Below are positions 9,601 to 17,018 of a stretch of 64,000 nucleotides of DNA, one piece after another. Origin of the DNA: Bacteroidales bacterium (GTDB taxonomy: Bacteria > Bacteroidota > Bacteroidia > Bacteroidales > UBA3663); the NCBI GenBank assembly GCA_017449065.1, contig JAFSKF010000053.1, positions 1-64,000 on the forward strand, read 5' to 3'. Both the position numbers and the translations under genes were made by a program. The notes under the pieces are model-generated. The model was not told where the DNA came from. It did no database searches and saw nothing but the letters and a program-made list of their open reading frames with translations. Position 1 is the first letter of the stretch; every line of letters begins with the position of its first letter.

Positions 9601-9718
9601 GCATGAAGGCATCGTACGGATTGGCCACCAGCAGCACGTTGCAGATACGGCGTTGCATCAGATCCACAAACTCTGTGTCACGCAAACGGGGGATATTACT
9701 TGAATGCAAATTTGTCAT
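6659..9718 (-). CDS. Receiver-like/PEP-pyruvate-binding domain fusion protein
   Basis: 1019 residues. The N-terminal third has two receiver-like folds: one degenerate (about 25-160) and one with apparent catalytic residues (about 172-330; acidic pair in ILVVEDN, phosphoacceptor-like Asp in VISDCRFP). The rest carries the PEP/pyruvate-binding domain of the pyruvate phosphate dikinase family: GGKGRGLAFLDRM near the ATP loop and IAVRSSSLLEDSHYQPFAG. I do not see the phosphohistidine domain (GGxTSHA) or the PEP TIM-barrel of true PPDK or PEP synthase, so it cannot run the full reaction. The C-terminus has a distinct block (GPGRWGSSDPWLGIPVKW...PSQGTHFFQNL). Annotated homologues are called PEP/pyruvate-binding domain proteins; the function is unknown. 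It is coupled to the Nudix gene. Confidence 0.8.
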   Translation of the reverse strand: MTNLHSSNIPRLRDTEFVDLMQRRICNVLLVANPYDAFMLEDDGRVDEKIFQEYAELGLRFPPRFIQVDSQEEADRIMQDSNIDLIICMPAKASMPENDVFDIASSLKHNYPFVPIVVLTPFSHGITNRMKDVDLSIFEYVFCWLGNTDLLISIIKLLEDQMNLDHDVSAGVQMILVVEDNIRFYSSILPNLYKFVLQQSQNFATEALNATLETLRMRGRPKIVLARNYEEAWDLYEKYGSNTLGVISDCRFPLSAVKGANPTEEEKDPEAGFKLLEAIRKSDPYIPLIMESTETENERKALVCGYHYIDKNSKKMDVDLRDIVRKNFGFGDFIFRDPQTLEEVVRVHNLKELQDNIFKIPQASLLYHLKRNGVSRWLGSRALFPISEFLKKITWTSLQDVDAHRQIIFDAIVSYRKMKNQGVVATFQRERFDQYSNFARIGDGSLGGKGRGLAFLDRMLKRYEDLQGYLKLNDGGVSKSWVTTCIPKTVVLCTDVFDEFMDQNMLYQSALSNIPDEEILNLFLRGHLPNRLLDDLEAFMEVVKGPIAVRSSSLLEDSHYQPFAGIYSTYMIPYVSDKYRRMELLASAVKSVYASVFYQSSKDYMTATANVIDQEKMAVILQEVVGEQHGTRFYPVISGVARSVNYYPIGDEEADEGTVSLAFGLGKYIVDGGVSLRVSPAHPHQVLQMSEMELALRDTQTGFLALDLNYDGSQDTFGRYDFKVDDGFNLRRYPVKEAEADGTLPWVCSTFDPNDQCIYDGFYEGRNRKIISMAGVLQNGMFPLPELMQKVLEYGQEEMRRPVEIEFAVNLHIGENGEKLGEFNLLQIRPMVDNRMSISKDLSQIADQDCLLRSHSAIGHGIINDVEDVVYVKTAGFSANQNPSIAEEIEKINRTLLDEGRRCVLMGPGRWGSSDPWLGIPVKWPHISSAKVIVEAGLDSFQVDPSQGTHFFQNLTSLGVCYMTINAFRGDGCIQQEQLDKMPAVHETEHVRHVRFEKPLLIMVDGIHREGVVQTSDQA

Positions 9719-9745
9719 AGGGATTTCGTTGTTTCTATCCTTCTC

Positions 9746-11116
9746 TTATTTCACCATTATCCGAATCTTGCCGTCCCGGATAAGGAAGGTATGGGTGCTG
9801 TTAGCCGGCACACGCTGTCCGCGGAGGTTGTAGGTCGGTGTTTCGGTTTCCGGCGATACCGATTCGATGGAGCGGATATCGGTTGCCCGTCCCAGAATCA
9901 ACGGATCGGACAACGTGGCACCGGCGTATTCGCCTACTATCGAAGGAACGCTCTGTACGCCCATTTCAGCATAGGTGTAAGGCATCACAACCGTGGTGCC
10001 GTAATTGCTTGCTGCGAACGATTCGACGGCATAATTCGACATTGTCCACGTCCAGCGCTGGGCATCGCTCTGACTGAAAATTTTCTTCACTCCCTTTTCG
10101 AAATAGTTTCCTTCGATGAGAAACTTCGAGTTCTTGCGCGGATTGATGGCGGGCGATCCGTTCCCTGCACAATTATAGTAGTTGTTCAACAGATGAATCA
10201 TGCCAAAGCGTGCCATTGGCATACGGGCATTGCAGCCAGATCCCCATTCGCAGAAAGCGTAAGTGACGTTCAAACCCGATGACTCCGAATCGGAACTACC
10301 CACCAGGTTGGTGTTCTTATGGTCATAAGCTCGTTCTGTATAGCTGAAGGTGCACCACGAACAGGTGACAAAATCTGCTCCGCTGGTAATATCGAAGTTG
10401 CCGTCCAAACCATCGGTAAAATCGCAATGATCCACCCAAACATGCTTGCTGTTCAGGCACGACATACAATCGTAGCCGCCCACATCCACCGGACCCGGTC
10501 CGACAAACTGAAGGTTACGGAAGATGATGTTCGTACACTTCGACAAATAGATAACACCCGCATGGCGATAGGCTTCGGTCTTGTCGCCTGTATAATCGAT
10601 GAGTGCCTGACGGGTGAGATATTCGCGTTCTTCGCTCACCGAGGTGCCGTTCGAAAGGGTTCCTCCAGTGCCGCTACTGGTGCTGGCAGACAGGACGTTC
10701 TTGCTATCGAGCAACGCCTTGATCTCGTCGGTAACATAAAACTGTGTGCAGATCCTGGCGCCATTGATGCCCACAATGGTTTTGTTCGAAAGGCTCGTAA
10801 GCTCGATTTTCTTCGAAATCTCGAAATCTCCGTTCGAGCCGTCGAGGATGATAATCTGATAGTTTTTGATGGCATTGGTGATAGCAGTGCGCATATCTTT
10901 GCCCGCTCCGTTCGATTGCAGCGTGATGCTTTTGGGGTTCGATACAGCATTTCCTCCGGTAGCTTCGTATGTGCCGCCGCTCAGCGAGGCGCAAGTCACC
11001 CATCCGAAAGGTGCGTTTAAGTCATTTTCTGCCAAAACATCTTCAGCTTCTTGTGCCCAAAGAGTGCCCATTGTCATTGCACTCAGAAGGAAAAAGGATG
11101 TAAATATTTTTTTCAT
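9746..11116 (-). CDS. Secreted pectate lyase, polysaccharide lyase family 1-like
   Basis: 456 residues with a signal peptide (MKKIFTSFFLLSAMTMGTLWAQ). The body has the right-handed beta-helix signatures of PL1: KTIVGINGARI, NIIFRNLQF, the calcium-site region VWVDHCDFTDGLDGNFDI and the late block RFGMIHLLNNYYNC. These enzymes cleave polygalacturonate by beta-elimination outside the cell. The C-terminus ends in a short tail (YNLRGQRVP...IRDGKIRIMVK) shared in form with other exported proteins here, probably a sorting or anchoring signal. No SusC/SusD pair or other carbohydrate enzyme adjoins it, so it is a stand-alone gene with its own promoter (11137-11168). Confidence 0.9.
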   Translation of the reverse strand: MKKIFTSFFLLSAMTMGTLWAQEAEDVLAENDLNAPFGWVTCASLSGGTYEATGGNAVSNPKSITLQSNGAGKDMRTAITNAIKNYQIIILDGSNGDFEISKKIELTSLSNKTIVGINGARICTQFYVTDEIKALLDSKNVLSASTSSGTGGTLSNGTSVSEEREYLTRQALIDYTGDKTEAYRHAGVIYLSKCTNIIFRNLQFVGPGPVDVGGYDCMSCLNSKHVWVDHCDFTDGLDGNFDITSGADFVTCSWCTFSYTERAYDHKNTNLVGSSDSESSGLNVTYAFCEWGSGCNARMPMARFGMIHLLNNYYNCAGNGSPAINPRKNSKFLIEGNYFEKGVKKIFSQSDAQRWTWTMSNYAVESFAASNYGTTVVMPYTYAEMGVQSVPSIVGEYAGATLSDPLILGRATDIRSIESVSPETETPTYNLRGQRVPANSTHTFLIRDGKIRIMVK

Positions 11117-11136
11117 AGTCGGTCCGTTTTCGGGAG

Positions 11137-11168
11137 CAAAGATAAGACTTTATTTTGAAACTACCAAA
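11137..11168 (-). promoter_or_regulatory. Promoter of the pectate lyase gene
   Basis: On the minus strand TTTG, 20 nt, TATCTTTG: a full match to the Bacteroidota -33/-7 pattern, about 20 nt from the start codon. Confidence 0.7.
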
Positions 11169-11183
11169 TATCTTTACAATAAA

Positions 11184-11984
11184 TCAGCGCAACAGGATGC
11201 CTGTGAAGATCCGTCCGGAGTTAATGCCAAGCCGCCGGGCAGAGAAATAAGTCTCCGACTGATTGAATGTACAAACCGGAGAGACGGAGATTTGACTGGC
11301 AGGCACTCCAGCTGATACCAGTTGCAGCCGGTTACATTCGGGCAGATCAATGTGCCATTTTAGAGTGCCGCTCTCTTTGGTGGCAAACTTCCGGCTGATG
11401 GCTGTCATGTCGAAACCTTCATTTGCAAAGATGTCATAAACTTCATCTCCGACTTCAAAGTTGTCGATATGGATACCAGGTCCGATCTGCGCTCTGATGT
11501 CGCCAGGACAGGTGCCATAGCTGACAGCCATCTGCGTTATTGTCTTTTCGACGATACGTTTCACCGTGCCTCGCCATCCGGCATGAATGGCAGAAACGGC
11601 TCTATGCTGCGGATCGTAGAGAAGAATGGGAATGCAGTCAGCCGTGGAAACACCAATACAAACACCGCGCCTGTCGGTCATTAGGGCATCGATTCCGTCC
11701 AGCACCCGGCGTTTTTCGTCTGCCGGAAGCCTTAACAGCTGTTCATCCACCACCGAAATGTTCGTCTGATGGGTCTGATGCGGGAGCAGCAGATCTTTTT
11801 CATCGATGCCGAGAAGCAGACAGAGGGCTTGCAAATTCCTCCGGACAGTCTCTTCATTATCTCCACAAAAGGGATTGATATTAAACTGTCTGTAACTGCC
11901 CTCGCTATAGCCTCCCAACCGTGTGCTGCTGAAAGCTGTAACGTCTTTGCCAATTGAATAATACTGTAGTTCCGGTCGTTTCAT
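11184..11984 (-). CDS. pgeF: Peptidoglycan editing factor / purine nucleoside phosphorylase (YfiH/LACC1 family)
   Basis: 266 residues, normal for the family. Key motifs are GVSTADCIPILLYD and AVSAIHAGWRGTVKRIVEKT, which hold the conserved Cys and His that bind zinc, plus HIDLPECNRLQLVSAGVP and FSARR at the end. E. coli YfiH/PgeF prevents mis-incorporation of L-Ser into peptidoglycan stems, and related enzymes show purine nucleoside phosphorylase or adenosine deaminase activity. Single gene with a TAAATTTG -7 element just upstream (11992-11999). Confidence 0.9.
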   Translation of the reverse strand: MKRPELQYYSIGKDVTAFSSTRLGGYSEGSYRQFNINPFCGDNEETVRRNLQALCLLLGIDEKDLLLPHQTHQTNISVVDEQLLRLPADEKRRVLDGIDALMTDRRGVCIGVSTADCIPILLYDPQHRAVSAIHAGWRGTVKRIVEKTITQMAVSYGTCPGDIRAQIGPGIHIDNFEVGDEVYDIFANEGFDMTAISRKFATKESGTLKWHIDLPECNRLQLVSAGVPASQISVSPVCTFNQSETYFSARRLGINSGRIFTGILLR

Positions 11985-11991
11985 TTCGGTG

Positions 11992-11999
11992 CAAATTTA
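11992..11999 (-). promoter_or_regulatory. -7 element of pgeF
   Basis: TAAATTTG on the minus strand, 7 nt from the ATG, so the mRNA leader would be very short. No clear -33. Confidence 0.45.
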
Positions 12000-12083
12000 C
12001 AACATTTTTTCAACAATCTGTTCCCTGAAAGCGGTATTTTTGCAAAAACTGCCTGTAAAAAACTCAATGCCTCCCGTTTTTCC

Positions 12084-12360
12084 TAACTTTGCACTCACAA
12101 AAACCAGAAATCATTCATTGTGCCTTTTCTGATTGTTTTTCTGCCAACTCTTATTTTTTTCGATTCTTATAATATTTACTTCGCGCTGATTTTCGGGGAA
12201 GCGTTACAAATCTTCCAGAGTTCGCGCCGACTGAGTCGGAAGCAACTCCGCAACATTTGTAACGCTTCCCGCTGTGTCGATGCGAACTCCGGAGAAAAAG
12301 AAATGCTTCCCGCTATGTTTTTTTCAACTCCGGAACTCAGGAAACGTTTTCCGTGAAGTT
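12084..12360 (+). other. Structured intergenic region with inverted and direct repeats
   Basis: The gap between pgeF and gdhA has no convincing gene. A plus-strand TAACTTTG (12084-12091) resembles a -7 element. A perfect 16-bp inverted repeat follows (gggaagcgttacaaat at 12196-12211, complement at 12255-12270), enclosing a small hairpin (ccgac-tga-gtcgg). Then come two imperfect direct repeats (about 12264-12292 and 12305-12334) sharing gcttcccgct.tgt and aactccgga. It may be a structured RNA or a palindromic repeat element. Confidence 0.4.
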
Positions 12361-12373
12361 TTTCTTGAGAACA

Positions 12374-12407
12374 CAAAAAATATCCCCGGTGCTTCTGCAT
12401 CGGGGAT
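12374..12407 (-). terminator. Rho-independent terminator of gdhA
   Basis: Stem atccccg / cggggat with a short loop; on the minus strand it is followed by a T-run. Lies 27 nt after the gdhA stop. Confidence 0.8.
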
Positions 12408-12433
12408 CGTTATGATTAATGAGATTCTTCTTT

Positions 12434-13771
12434 TTAGAATACGCCCTGAGCCATCATAGCTTTGGCAACCTTCATGAAGCCTGCAACGTTGGCACCTTTC
12501 ACGTAGTTAACGTAGCCGTCAGCCTCAGTACCGTACTTCACGCAGTTCTCATGAATGTTCTCCATAATCCAGAGCAACTTGGCATCAACCTCCTCAGAAG
12601 TCCAAGAAAGACGCTCTGAGTTCTGGCTCATCTCAAGACCTGATACCGATACACCACCGGCATTCGAAGCCTTACCTGGAGAGTAGAGGATCTTAGCATC
12701 CTGGAATACCTTGATAGCACCAGGAGTGGTAGGCATGTTGGCACCCTCAGCAACAGCGATAACGCCGTTGGCAACAAGAGCCTTAGCAGCCTCTTCGTTC
12801 AACTCGTTCTGAGTAGCGCAAGGCAGCGCGATGTCAGCCTTCTCGAACCAAGGCTTCTGACCCTCAACGTACTTAGCCTGTGGGTACTTGTCGAGATACT
12901 CCTTGATACGACCGCGGTTCACTTGCTTGATCTCGAAGATGTAATCGAGCTTCTGGCGATCGATACCCTCTGGATCGTAGATATAACCATCGGAATCAGA
13001 CATAGTCATTGGAATACCACCCAACTGGAGCACCTTCTCAGCAGCATACTGAGCCACGTTGCCGGCACCGGAAATCAGCACCTTCTTGCCCTTGATCTCC
13101 TGACCTTTGGTCTTGAGCATAGCACGGAGGAAATATACAGTACCGTAACCGGTAGCCTCAGGACGAATCAGCGAACCACCGAACTCAATACCCTTACCGG
13201 TGAGGACACCCTGGAACTGACGGGTATATTTCTTGTAGGCACCGAACATGTAGCCAACCTCACGACCACCTACACCGATATCACCGGCAGGAACGTCGCA
13301 GTCAGGACCGATGTGACGGGTCAACTCGAGCATGAAAGCCTGACAGAAACGCATAACCTCAGCGCTGCTCTTGCCACGTGGAGAGAAATCGGAACCGCCC
13401 TTGGCACCACCCATTGGCAGAGTTGTGAGTGAGTTCTTGAAAGTCTGCTCGAAAGCCAGGAACTTCAGGATGCCGAGGTTAACCGACTTGTGGAAACGGA
13501 TACCTCCCTTGTATGGGCCAATAGCGTTGTTATGCTGGATACGATAACCCATGTTGGTCTGAATGTTGCCCTTATCATCCATCCAAGTTACACGGAACTG
13601 ATAAATACGATCCGGGATGCAGAGGCGCTCAATCAGGTTCACCTTATCGAACTCTGGGTGCTTGTTGTACTCTTCCTCGATGGTGCCGAGGACCTCTTCT
13701 ACTGCCTGATGATATTCAGGCTCATTGGGGAATCGCTGTTTCAGATTCTCAATAACTTTTTTTGCGTCCAT
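12434..13771 (-). CDS. gdhA: NADP-dependent glutamate dehydrogenase
   Basis: 445 residues, the usual length of the hexameric bacterial enzyme. It interconverts 2-oxoglutarate plus ammonia and glutamate. Seen motifs: GGIRFHKSVNLGILKFLAFE, PMGGAKGGSDF with the catalytic Lys, DVPAGDIGVGGREVGYMFG, the Rossmann stretch KKVLISGAGNVAQYAAE and the end block KGANVAGFMKVAKAMMAQG. Codon use looks highly optimised (few rare codons, many ACC, AAC, CTC-type choices on its strand), in keeping with a strongly expressed ammonium-assimilation enzyme. It has its own promoter (13850-13881) and terminator. Confidence 0.97.
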   Translation of the reverse strand: MDAKKVIENLKQRFPNEPEYHQAVEEVLGTIEEEYNKHPEFDKVNLIERLCIPDRIYQFRVTWMDDKGNIQTNMGYRIQHNNAIGPYKGGIRFHKSVNLGILKFLAFEQTFKNSLTTLPMGGAKGGSDFSPRGKSSAEVMRFCQAFMLELTRHIGPDCDVPAGDIGVGGREVGYMFGAYKKYTRQFQGVLTGKGIEFGGSLIRPEATGYGTVYFLRAMLKTKGQEIKGKKVLISGAGNVAQYAAEKVLQLGGIPMTMSDSDGYIYDPEGIDRQKLDYIFEIKQVNRGRIKEYLDKYPQAKYVEGQKPWFEKADIALPCATQNELNEEAAKALVANGVIAVAEGANMPTTPGAIKVFQDAKILYSPGKASNAGGVSVSGLEMSQNSERLSWTSEEVDAKLLWIMENIHENCVKYGTEADGYVNYVKGANVAGFMKVAKAMMAQGVF

Positions 13772-13849
13772 TGATGTAAATGGTTTTTAGGATTATTAAA
13801 ATCTATGTATGAATTAACCTTAATACAATACTTTTTCTGTTTCGCGGTG

Positions 13850-13881
13850 CAAAGTTAGAGAAAAGAAATCATATCTCCAAA
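13850..13881 (-). promoter_or_regulatory. Promoter of gdhA
   Basis: Minus strand TTTG, 20 nt, TAACTTTG. About 78 nt from the start codon, leaving a short untranslated leader. Confidence 0.7.
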
Positions 13882-14036
13882 TATTTTTTGCAAAAAATAA
13901 TCAAAATTGCGAAAAAAGTGGAAAAAAGAGCGTTTTTTCGGAAAGTTTATGCAAAATGTCAGATATTTTGAGAAAAAATAACAAGAGTTCACTGAAAATA
14001 TTCCCGGTTTTCTTTCTTTTTTCCGTTTTTTTGCTT

Positions 14037-14044
14037 TATCTTTG
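14037..14044 (+). promoter_or_regulatory. -7 element of polA
   Basis: TATCTTTG on the plus strand, 25 nt before the polA ATG. No TTTG at the -33 position. A plausible ribosome site AAGGAG lies unusually close, one base from the ATG. Confidence 0.5.
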
Positions 14045-14069
14045 CACCACATTTTAAATATATAAGGAG

Positions 14070-16943
14070 ATGAAGAAACTCTTTCTGCTCGACGCCTACG
14101 CTTTGATCTATCGTGCCTACTACGGTTTCATCTCGAAACCGTTAGTGAATAGCAAAGGCATGAACACCAGTGCCATTTACGGTTTTGTGAAAACTTTGCA
14201 GGATGTGCTCAGCGGCGAACATCCCGACTGCATCGCGGTTTGCTTCGACCCTAAAGGCGGCACTTTCCGCCACAAGGAGTTCCCGTCGTACAAGGCACAA
14301 CGCGAAGCACAGCCGGAAGACATCACCAAAGCCGTGCCTTGGATCAAGAGAATCATCGATGCCTATCGCATCCCGATTTTCGAGGTGTCCGGCTATGAGG
14401 CAGACGACGTGGTGGGCACTTTGGCACGTATGGCGGATGAGAGCGGAATGTTCGACACGTTCCTGATGTCGCCCGATAAAGACTATGCCCAACTCGTCAC
14501 CGACAAGAGCCGCATCTTCAAGCCCAAAAGCTTCGGTCCGGGCTACGAGATGCTGGACGTTGCGGCAGTGCTAAGCAAGTACGGCTTGCAGAACACCTCG
14601 CAGGTAATCGATATGCTGGGCTTGCAGGGCGATACAGTTGACAATATTCCGGGCTGCCCGGGTGTCGGACCCAAAACGGCACAGAAGCTGATTGCAGATT
14701 TCGGATCAGTGGATGAACTTTTGAAGCAAGTGCAGGACGCTGCGGCTGAAGGAAAACAGGAACTGCCCAACCTGAAAAAAGGGATGTTTGCCAAGATTCT
14801 GGAAAATGCACAGCAGATCAAGGACTCGAAGTATCTGGCAACCATCTGCCGCGAGGTGCCGAGTCTGGAACTGAACGAAGAAGCGCTAAAACTACGTGAA
14901 CCGGATCGCGAAGAACTGATCCGACTGTTCGACGAACTGGAGTTCCGTTCGATGCGCGATAAGGTGAAGGCTGAAACGGGCATCGCTGCCAGCACTCCAT
15001 CCTCTCCGATTGCCACTGCTACCGATGCGCCTCAAGAGGAAGTGGCCGCTACGCCTGCTGAGCCTTTGCAAACCATCAGGGACATAAAGACAAAGTATGT
15101 GCTTTGCGACACACCCGAAAAACGTCAGGACCTTGTGAGCCAGCTCTTCTTCTGTCCTGAATTCGCGTTCGATACGGAAACCACTTCCACCAACGTGATG
15201 GAAGCAGAACTGGTGGGCGTCAGCTTTGCCATCGGTGGACATCAGGCTTGGTATGTGCCGGTTCCCGCCAATCGGGAAGAAGCGTTGCGCATCGTGGATG
15301 AACTGCGTCCGATATTGGAGAACGAGGCAACGCTCAAGATTGCCCAGAACCTGAAGTACGACTATTCGGTGCTGAAACGCTACGGACTGGAAGTGTCCGA
15401 CCCGACCTTCGACACGATGATCGCCCACTACCTGCTCCAACCGGAACAGCCCCACAATATGGATTACCTCTCAGAGGTCTATCTGAAATACCGCCCGATA
15501 CCTACTTCCGACCTGATTGAGACATCGGGCAAAAAGAAAAAGGAACCCAAGCCATACGTGGAAGACCTGTTTGCTATGGCTGAAGAGCAGCCGCTACCGA
15601 AAACCATGCGCAACTGTCCGGTGGAGCAAGTGGCAGAATATTGCTGTGAGGACAGCGATGTGACCTACCAGCTGGCCCAACTTCTCCGCCCACAGCTGAA
15701 GCAGGAACGGCTGACACAGCTCTTCGAAACCATCGAGATGCCTTTGGTGAAGGTGCTGGCTAATATGGAACTGACAGGCGTACGTCTCGACACTTCAGCC
15801 CTGAAGGAATCGGAATCGGTGCTCATCGAAGAACAGAAGCGCCTGGAAGTCCGGCTCACGGAATTGGCAGGACATAACTTCAATCCGCTGTCACCGAAAG
15901 CGGTGGCTACGGTGCTCTACGATGAACAGAAAATGGATCCGAAGAGCAAACAGCGTAGCACGGCTGAAGAGATCCTGCAGCAACTGAAAGGCAAAGTGAC
16001 CAACGATCCGCAGAAGGTGGAGATCATCGAAGATATTCTCACCTATCGCGGCATCCGCAAGCTGCTGAGCACCTACATCGAAGCGTTGCCGGAGGAAATC
16101 AATCCACACACCGGACGCATCCATACGTCGTTCAACCAGACAGTAACAGCCACGGGACGTCTTTCGTCGTCGAACCCGAACTTGCAAAATATTCCGATTC
16201 GCGACGAACTCGGACGAGAACTGCGCAAGGCGTTTGTGCCCGACGAAGGCGAACTGTTCTTCAGTGCCGACTACAGCCAGATCGAGCTGCGTCTGATGGC
16301 GCACCTAAGTCAGGATCCGAATATGCTGGAAGCATTCCAGAGCGGTGAGGATATTCACCGGGCTACAGCCGCCAAGATCTATCATCTGGATCCGGCTGAG
16401 GTGTCGAAGCTGCAGCGCACCAAGGCAAAAACCGCCAACTTCGGTATCATCTACGGAATTTCGGTGTTCGGTCTGGCCAGCCGCCTGAACATCCCTCGCG
16501 GCGAAGCCAAGGAACTGATTGACGGCTATTTCGCCACCTACCCGAAAATCAAGGAATATATGGATCACAGCATCGAAGTGGCTCGCGAGAAAGGCTATGT
16601 GGAAACACTCTTCGGACGCAAGCGCATGTTGCCCGACATCCATTCTGCCAATGCCACCGTGCGCAGTTATGCGGAACGCAATGCCATCAACGCACCGATT
16701 CAGGGTACTGCTGCCGATATCATCAAGATTGCAATGGTGCGCATCGCCCGTCGGATGAAGCAAGAGAAACTGCATGCCAAGCTGCTGATTCAGGTGCACG
16801 ACGAACTGAATTTCTCAGTGCCCAAGAACGAACTTGACAAATTGCAGAAACTGGTTCTGGAAGAAATGGCAGGCGCCTGCCAGCTCAGCGTGCCCCTCAT
16901 AGCTGACTGCGGCAGCGGCAGCAACTGGTTAGAGGCACACTAA
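14070..16943 (+). CDS. polA: DNA polymerase I
   Basis: 957 residues in the standard three-domain order. Residues 1-290 are the 5'-3' exonuclease (FLLDAYALIYRAYYG, DDVVGTLA, SPDKDYAQL, DNIPGCPGVGPKTAQKLI). About 330-540 is the 3'-5' exonuclease with its acidic residues present (FAFDTETTSTN, FDTMIAHYLL, YCCEDSDVTYQ), so proofreading is probably active. About 560-957 is the polymerase (TATGRLSSSNPNLQNIPIR, FSADYSQIELRLMAHLS, KTANFGIIYGIS, QVHDELNF). It fills gaps in repair and Okazaki fragment processing. Single gene, divergent from gdhA. Confidence 0.98.
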   Translation: MKKLFLLDAYALIYRAYYGFISKPLVNSKGMNTSAIYGFVKTLQDVLSGEHPDCIAVCFDPKGGTFRHKEFPSYKAQREAQPEDITKAVPWIKRIIDAYRIPIFEVSGYEADDVVGTLARMADESGMFDTFLMSPDKDYAQLVTDKSRIFKPKSFGPGYEMLDVAAVLSKYGLQNTSQVIDMLGLQGDTVDNIPGCPGVGPKTAQKLIADFGSVDELLKQVQDAAAEGKQELPNLKKGMFAKILENAQQIKDSKYLATICREVPSLELNEEALKLREPDREELIRLFDELEFRSMRDKVKAETGIAASTPSSPIATATDAPQEEVAATPAEPLQTIRDIKTKYVLCDTPEKRQDLVSQLFFCPEFAFDTETTSTNVMEAELVGVSFAIGGHQAWYVPVPANREEALRIVDELRPILENEATLKIAQNLKYDYSVLKRYGLEVSDPTFDTMIAHYLLQPEQPHNMDYLSEVYLKYRPIPTSDLIETSGKKKKEPKPYVEDLFAMAEEQPLPKTMRNCPVEQVAEYCCEDSDVTYQLAQLLRPQLKQERLTQLFETIEMPLVKVLANMELTGVRLDTSALKESESVLIEEQKRLEVRLTELAGHNFNPLSPKAVATVLYDEQKMDPKSKQRSTAEEILQQLKGKVTNDPQKVEIIEDILTYRGIRKLLSTYIEALPEEINPHTGRIHTSFNQTVTATGRLSSSNPNLQNIPIRDELGRELRKAFVPDEGELFFSADYSQIELRLMAHLSQDPNMLEAFQSGEDIHRATAAKIYHLDPAEVSKLQRTKAKTANFGIIYGISVFGLASRLNIPRGEAKELIDGYFATYPKIKEYMDHSIEVAREKGYVETLFGRKRMLPDIHSANATVRSYAERNAINAPIQGTAADIIKIAMVRIARRMKQEKLHAKLLIQVHDELNFSVPKNELDKLQKLVLEEMAGACQLSVPLIADCGSGSNWLEAH

Positions 16944-16960
16944 TCGTAATAGAAAACAAT

Positions 16961-17014
16961 CACGAAATCGGTCGTAAGCATGGCAAAATCACCCCTCTTG
17001 CGACCGATTTCGTG
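16961..17014. repeat. Inverted repeat IR-A, right end of the ATPase unit
   Basis: A 54-bp hairpin: arms cgaaatcggtcgtaag and cttgcgaccgatttcg around an 18-nt loop. It is the reverse complement, loop included, of IR-B (18545-18598) with two mismatches in 54. It ends 4 bp from the stop codon of the ATPase gene and 18 nt after the polA stop. Confidence 0.9.
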
Positions 17015-17018
17015 CAAT

